The position numbers and the translations under genes were made by a program. Of a stretch of 64,000 bases of DNA, positions 60,042-64,000 are shown piece by piece. Below the pieces are notes generated by a model, which did not search any database, had not been told where the DNA came from, and saw only the letters and a list, made by a program, of their open reading frames with translations. Source of the stretch: an uncultured Flavobacteriales bacterium (GTDB taxonomy: Bacteria > Bacteroidota > Bacteroidia > Flavobacteriales_E > Vicingaceae); the NCBI GenBank assembly GCA_905479915.1, contig CAJQOH010000015.1:124001-188000 (forward strand), written 5' to 3'. How positions within the stretch are numbered: the first letter of the stretch is position 1; the number at the start of each line of letters is the position of its first letter.

Positions 60042-62669
60042 TTAAACCAAACTTGCTAACTGCTCCTCTAAAACTTTAATTTTAGCCTCAGCATCAGCTT
60101 TTTTCTTTTGTTCAGCAGCAACAACTTGTTCTGGTGCTCCAGCTACAAAGCGCTCGTTAGATAGCTTTTTGTTAACTATATTAAGAGAACCCTGGGTATA
60201 CTCTAAATCAGCTTTGATTTTAGCAACCTCAGCTTCAACATCTACATTCCCTTCCATCGGAATAAAATATTCATTGGATTTAACAACAAATGAAAAAGCA
60301 CCTTCAACTTTATCATCAACGTAAGTTAAATCAGATAAATTAGTCAGCTTAGAAATGATTGTATCCATAGATTCGTTAACGGCTTCATTCTTCTTTACCA
60401 TTAAGGCTATCTGATCTTTATTAGGAATATTCTTAGACTTACGTAATGTTCTAATTTCAGAAATTACATTGTTCGTGTAATCAAAATCTTTTAATAATGT
60501 TTCATTTACTTCTCCAGCTTTTGGGAAGTCTAACAACATAATCGTATCACCATCATTTCTGTCTTCCATATTTTGCCATAACTCTTCAGTTACAAATGGC
60601 ATAAAAGGATGTAACATCTTTAATAATTCTTCAAAATAAGAAATGGTAGTTTTTAATGTAGCTGCATCAATTGGTTGTTGATAAGCTGGCTTAACACATT
60701 CTAAGTAAGAAGAACAGAAATCATTCCAGATCAATTTATATGTACTCATTAATGAATCTGACAATCTATATTTAGAAAAATTATCGTTAACAGAAAGTAA
60801 TGTTTCACTCTTTTTAGATTCAAACCATTCAATAGCAATCTTTGCGCTCTCTGGTTGCGCTAAACTTTCATCAACTTCCCAACCTTTAACCAATCTAAAG
60901 GCATTCCAAATCTTGGTAGAAAACTTACTACCTTGTTCTAGTAAAGATTCATCAAACAATAAATCATTACCAGCAGCAGCACAGCTTAACATTCCAAAAC
61001 GAACACTATCTGCACCATATTGATCAATTAATCCTAAAGCATCAGGAGAGTTTCCTAAGGACTTACTCATTTTTCTACGTTGCTTATCTCTTACCATTCC
61101 AGTAAAGTAAACATCGTTAAAAGGTTTCTCGTTTTTAAACTCGTAACCAGCAAAAACCATACGTGCTACCCAGAAGAAAATAATGTCCCAACCAGTAACC
61201 AATACATTTGTTGGGTAATAATAATCCAGTTCCGTTTTATCTTCTCCAAATCCATCAAAAACAGAAATTGGCCATAACCATGAAGAAAACCATGTATCCA
61301 ATACATCTTCGTCTTGTCTTAAATCTGAAAGTTGTAAATCTACATTTCCAGATGCTGTTTTAGCCAACTCTAATGCTTCTTCTTTAGATTCTGCTATTAC
61401 ATAATCATTGGCTTCATTATAATAATAAGCAGGTATTTGCTGCCCCCACCATAACTGACGAGAAATTGGCCATTCTCTAATATTATCCAACCAATGCTTA
61501 TAAGTATTCTTATATTTTGAAGGGAAAAATTGAATGTTATCGTTCATTACATTTTCTAATGCAGTCTTTACAATTTCATCCATTTTCACATACCATTGTA
61601 AAGACAATTTAGGCTCCACAACAGTATCTTGATTTCTCTCTGAATATCCAACATTATTGGTAATCTGTTCCTCCTTGATTAAAAGACCTTCTTCTTTTAA
61701 CAGCTTAGCAACTTTCTTACGAACTACAAACCTATCTTCTCCAACAAAAACCTGACCTGCTTCACTTATTGTTCCATCATCATTAAATGTATCTATGATC
61801 TCTAAATCATGACGTTTACCAATATCGTAATCATTAGTATCATGAGCTGGTGTTACTTTTAAACATCCTGTACCAAATTCTATATCAATATAATCATCTA
61901 CAATTATTGGTACTTCACGATTTACCATCGGTACAATTACTTTTTTACCATGTAAATGAAAGTATCGTTCATCTTTTGGATGCACACAAATTGCTGCATC
62001 TCCCATTATCGTCTCTGGACGAGTAGTAGCAATTGTTAAGAACTCATCAGAACCAACAATCTTATAGTTAATGTGGTATAATTTAGATTGAACATCTTTT
62101 CGAATTACTTCTTCATTAGATAAAGTAGTTTGAGCTTTTGGATCCCAATTTACTATCTTCCAATCTTTGTATACATACCCTTTCTTATTTAACTCAACAA
62201 ACGATTTAATTACCGCATCCGATAATTTTGGTTCCATAGTAAATCGAGTTCTATCCCAATCACAACTCGCTCCTAATCTTTTTAACTGCTCTAATATTAT
62301 CCCTCCGTATTTATCTTTCCATTCAAAAGCATGTTCAAGAAACTTTTCTCTTCCGATATCATGCTTGCTTATACCTTGTTCTCTTAAAAGGTTAACAACT
62401 TTAGATTCTGTTGCAATAGATGCATGATCAGTTCCAGGAACCCAACAAGCATTGTATCCCATCATCCTTGCTCTACGGATTAAAACATCCTGAATAGTAT
62501 TATTTAACATATGTCCCATATGCAACACTCCTGTTACATTTGGTGGTGGAATGACGATAGTATATGCCTCTCTCTCATCTGGTTTAGAACTAAAAAAGTC
62601 ATTTTTCATCCAGTAATCATACCATTTATTCTCTATGGTTTGAGGATTGTATTTACTATCGATATTCAT
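60042..62669 (-). CDS. valS: Valyl-tRNA synthetase
   Basis: 875 residues. Class I signatures are PPPNVTGVLHMGHML (HIGH) near residue 42 and RKMSKSLGNSPD (KMSKS) near 528. The editing domain (TTRPETIMGDAA, and GTGCLKVTPAHDTNDY) and a C-terminal coiled coil rich in Lys/Glu/Ala (about 805-875) are typical of ValRS. It charges tRNA-Val and hydrolyses mischarged threonine. It is convergent with the LuxR regulator and has a ~110-nt leader with three hairpins. Confidence 0.97.
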   Translation of the reverse strand: MNIDSKYNPQTIENKWYDYWMKNDFFSSKPDEREAYTIVIPPPNVTGVLHMGHMLNNTIQDVLIRRARMMGYNACWVPGTDHASIATESKVVNLLREQGISKHDIGREKFLEHAFEWKDKYGGIILEQLKRLGASCDWDRTRFTMEPKLSDAVIKSFVELNKKGYVYKDWKIVNWDPKAQTTLSNEEVIRKDVQSKLYHINYKIVGSDEFLTIATTRPETIMGDAAICVHPKDERYFHLHGKKVIVPMVNREVPIIVDDYIDIEFGTGCLKVTPAHDTNDYDIGKRHDLEIIDTFNDDGTISEAGQVFVGEDRFVVRKKVAKLLKEEGLLIKEEQITNNVGYSERNQDTVVEPKLSLQWYVKMDEIVKTALENVMNDNIQFFPSKYKNTYKHWLDNIREWPISRQLWWGQQIPAYYYNEANDYVIAESKEEALELAKTASGNVDLQLSDLRQDEDVLDTWFSSWLWPISVFDGFGEDKTELDYYYPTNVLVTGWDIIFFWVARMVFAGYEFKNEKPFNDVYFTGMVRDKQRRKMSKSLGNSPDALGLIDQYGADSVRFGMLSCAAAGNDLLFDESLLEQGSKFSTKIWNAFRLVKGWEVDESLAQPESAKIAIEWFESKKSETLLSVNDNFSKYRLSDSLMSTYKLIWNDFCSSYLECVKPAYQQPIDAATLKTTISYFEELLKMLHPFMPFVTEELWQNMEDRNDGDTIMLLDFPKAGEVNETLLKDFDYTNNVISEIRTLRKSKNIPNKDQIALMVKKNEAVNESMDTIISKLTNLSDLTYVDDKVEGAFSFVVKSNEYFIPMEGNVDVEAEVAKIKADLEYTQGSLNIVNKKLSNERFVAGAPEQVVAAEQKKKADAEAKIKVLEEQLASLV

Positions 62670-62691
62670 GTTATTTCAATATTTTAATTAG

Positions 62692-62765
62692 ATCCCGTTC
62701 TTCAACGGGATTAGTTCAACTTACCATTTCATTTCTTTCGCAAAAGGCGAAATCCTTAAAAAGGA
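62692..62765 (-). promoter_or_regulatory. Structured leader of valS
   Basis: Three hairpins in the untranslated leader: ATCCCGTT-CTTC-AACGGGAT (62692-62711), TTTCGC-AAAAG-GCGAAA (62736-62752) and TCCTT-AAA-AAGGA (62753-62765). The first lies 22 nt before the ATG. No U run follows, so it is not a plain attenuator, and T-box elements are not recognised. Protein binding or mRNA stability control is possible. Confidence 0.5.
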
Positions 62766-62785
62766 GTTTCACTAAAATAAGTTTG

Positions 62786-62793
62786 CAAAGATA
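62786..62793 (-). promoter_or_regulatory. -7 box for valS (TATCTTTG)
   Basis: Exact TAnnTTTG on the minus strand with TTG (62814-62816) 20 nt upstream, so both elements are well spaced. It defines the ~110-nt valS leader. Confidence 0.58.
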
Positions 62794-62906
62794 AGTTTTT
62801 GTAAAGCAAGAATCAATACTTATAGTATAGAAAATTATTTTGTTAAATCTCTGTTATAGAGAAGTTAAGGATTTGTTAATTAACATTTCTCTAACAATTC
62901 CAGCAA

Positions 62907-62914
62907 TAGCTTTG
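62907..62914 (+). promoter_or_regulatory. -7 box for the first DUF1573 gene (TAGCTTTG)
   Basis: Exact TAnnTTTG, 29 nt before the ATG. No good -33 TTG. Confidence 0.45.
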
Positions 62915-62943
62915 ATCTTTATTAATCAAATAACTAATCTATT

Positions 62944-63384
62944 ATGAAAAAAATCATCTTAACACTTAATATCGTTTTAATCGGAATTTTAGCAGCTGCT
63001 CAACCAGTTTCAATAGAAAATCTAAATCAAGTAAAAATTGAATTTGAAACAGAAATCATTGATTATGGAACTATTGAACAACATGCTAATGGAATTCGTG
63101 AGTTTAAATTTAAGAATGTTGGGAATGCTCCATTAATAATATCAGAAGCAAAGAAATCTTGTGGATGCACTATCCCTACCTGGCCAAAAGAGCCTATTAA
63201 ACCAGGACAAAGCTCATCTATAAAGGTTAAATATGCTACTGAACGTGTAGGAATAATTAACAAATCAGTCACCTTAATATCAAATGCAGAAAGAGCTTCT
63301 ATTGTCTTAAGAATAAAAGGTAAAGTGATCAGTCCACAAACAACTCCATTAGTTCAAGAGAATGGAAAACCAGTGGCTAAATAA
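62944..63384 (+). CDS. DUF1573 secreted protein, copy 1
   Basis: 146 residues. A signal peptide (1-18, ILAAA-Q) precedes one DUF1573 domain: FETEIIDYGTIEQHANGIREF, then FKNVGNAPLIISEAKKSCGC, TIPTWPKEPIKPGQSSSIKV and KSVTLISNA. DUF1573 is an immunoglobulin-like (MSP/ASH-type) domain common in Bacteroidota secreted proteins; the SCGC motif may form a disulfide or bind metal. Function unknown. It is the first of two tandem paralogues. Confidence 0.88.
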   Translation: MKKIILTLNIVLIGILAAAQPVSIENLNQVKIEFETEIIDYGTIEQHANGIREFKFKNVGNAPLIISEAKKSCGCTIPTWPKEPIKPGQSSSIKVKYATERVGIINKSVTLISNAERASIVLRIKGKVISPQTTPLVQENGKPVAK

Positions 63385-63467
63385 TTTGGTACAATATTGG
63401 TAAACTATCCATCAAATTTGTATTGTTAAAGAAGTGTTAACAGAAAATTGAAACAACAATTAATCAG

Positions 63468-63475
63468 TATGTTTG
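63468..63475 (+). promoter_or_regulatory. -7 box for the second DUF1573 gene (TATGTTTG)
   Basis: Exact TAnnTTTG with a TTG at 63448-63450, spacing 17 nt. It is 30 nt before the ATG, so the second gene can be transcribed on its own. Confidence 0.58.
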
Positions 63476-63505
63476 TACTGTTATAGAAAATTAAACTAAT
63501 TAATC

Positions 63506-63970
63506 ATGAAAAAAGTATTATTTACATTTGGCTTATTAGCTTTTGTTGCGGTTGGTGCTAATGCACAGACTACTGCTACTCCTGCTGCTAAGGTTGAAGT
63601 TCAAAATCCTAATGCTCCTACTATTACTTTCGAATCAGAAGTTGTTGATTACGGAACTATAGATCAAGGCGCTGATGGTGTAAGAGAATTTAAATTTACA
63701 AACAACGGTAAAGAACCGTTAATCATTTCTAACGCTAGAGGTAGCTGTGGATGTACAGTTCCAACTTGGCCAAAAGAACCAATTAAGCCAGGTGAAAGTT
63801 CAGTAATCAAAGTTAAGTATGACACGAAAAGATTAGGTGCTATTAACAAATCGGTTACAATTACATCTAATGCTTCTACTCCAACTAAAGTAGTTAGAAT
63901 TAAAGGTAAAATTATTGCACCGAAAACTTCTCCAGTTAAAGAAACTGTAGGGTCTCCGGCTGCACATTAA
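63506..63970 (+). CDS. DUF1573 secreted protein, copy 2
   Basis: 154 residues. Signal peptide (1-20, VGANA-Q), a short Ala/Pro-rich linker, then a DUF1573 domain closely like copy 1 (SEVVDYGTIDQGADGVREF; NGKEPLIISNARGSCGCTV; PTWPKEPIKPGESSVIKV). The codons here use more GCT and GGT than in copy 1 and the gene has its own promoter, which suggests higher expression. Function unknown; likely periplasmic or surface exposed. Confidence 0.9.
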   Translation: MKKVLFTFGLLAFVAVGANAQTTATPAAKVEVQNPNAPTITFESEVVDYGTIDQGADGVREFKFTNNGKEPLIISNARGSCGCTVPTWPKEPIKPGESSVIKVKYDTKRLGAINKSVTITSNASTPTKVVRIKGKIIAPKTSPVKETVGSPAAH

Positions 63971-64000
63971 TAAAGATAGGTTATTGATACAATGAAAAGT

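Noticed and set aside
62692-62765. T-box riboswitch before valS
   Set aside because: No T-box sequence, specifier loop or terminator U run; the leader is too short.

Overview
The window is a low-GC, densely packed stretch of chromosome from a member of the Bacteroidota, most likely order Flavobacteriales. Several lines of sequence evidence agree. There are many secreted proteins with type IX secretion (T9SS) sorting domains of both type A (YPNP...) and type B (FTPNFDGINDGF...). Promoter-like TAnnTTTG boxes stand in front of many genes. RlmB, LipA, YtxJ and DUF1573 proteins, zinc-free L31 and a pyrE-SRPBCC-birA-rsfS-ftsH-cdsA-psd gene order all fit. NhaD suggests a salt-exposed, probably marine habitat. 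I see no prophage, insertion sequence, integrase, CRISPR array or rRNA operon; this is mostly core chromosome.

Layout. 1-4.7 kb: two tandem FG-GAP surface proteins (the first cut by the window edge) facing a third T9SS cargo. 4.9-6.7 kb: an HTTM/gamma-carboxylase-like membrane protein and a retropepsin-like protease. 6.7-11.5 kb: tRNA-Gly with its own promoter and terminator, malate dehydrogenase, a Glu/Leu/Phe/Val dehydrogenase, NhaD and RlmB. 13.6-17.8 kb: biotin operon bioB-bioF-bioD-bioA, divergent from trmD across an unusual heptamer-built inverted repeat; a related repeat is embedded inside bioF. 18.6-23.2 kb: two small proteins, a non-canonical NRAMP-related transporter and a pair of T9SS type B proteins, one of which is little more than a signal peptide plus sorting domain. 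23.3-29.7 kb (minus strand): M42-like peptidase, dnaN, lon, a GlmU-like nucleotidyltransferase, L31. 29.9-35 kb: metallophosphoesterase, outer-membrane protein, an FkbM methyltransferase broken by two one-base frameshifts, coaD, and a TlpA-like protein lacking its cysteines.

35-41.7 kb is a housekeeping block: Nudix/pyrE divergent pair, SRPBCC protein, birA (without DNA-binding domain), rsfS, ftsH, DUF2007, cdsA, psd. It ends with a secreted Cys/Lys repeat protein. 42-48.2 kb (minus): YjjG-like HAD phosphatase, a 991-residue T9SS beta-propeller, lipA with its upstream outer-membrane gene, ytxJ and a 43-residue lipoprotein. 48.4-53.6 kb: ung, a BamA/TamA-like barrel, a 2OG-Fe(II) oxygenase and an MsbA-like ABC exporter. 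53.6-60 kb is the most intriguing part: a signalling block with a stand-alone receiver, a GNAT/autoinducer-synthase-like enzyme, a SAM methyltransferase, a 7TM sensor kinase, a receiver-PAS-kinase hybrid and a LuxR-type regulator. 60-64 kb: valS with a structured leader, then two DUF1573 paralogues.

The best candidate for an undescribed system is the 54.3-60.0 kb operon, where two possible small-molecule-modifying enzymes are transcribed with a complete sensory chain. This is an inference from gene order and motif patterns. Coordinates and motifs were read by eye; no database search was run.
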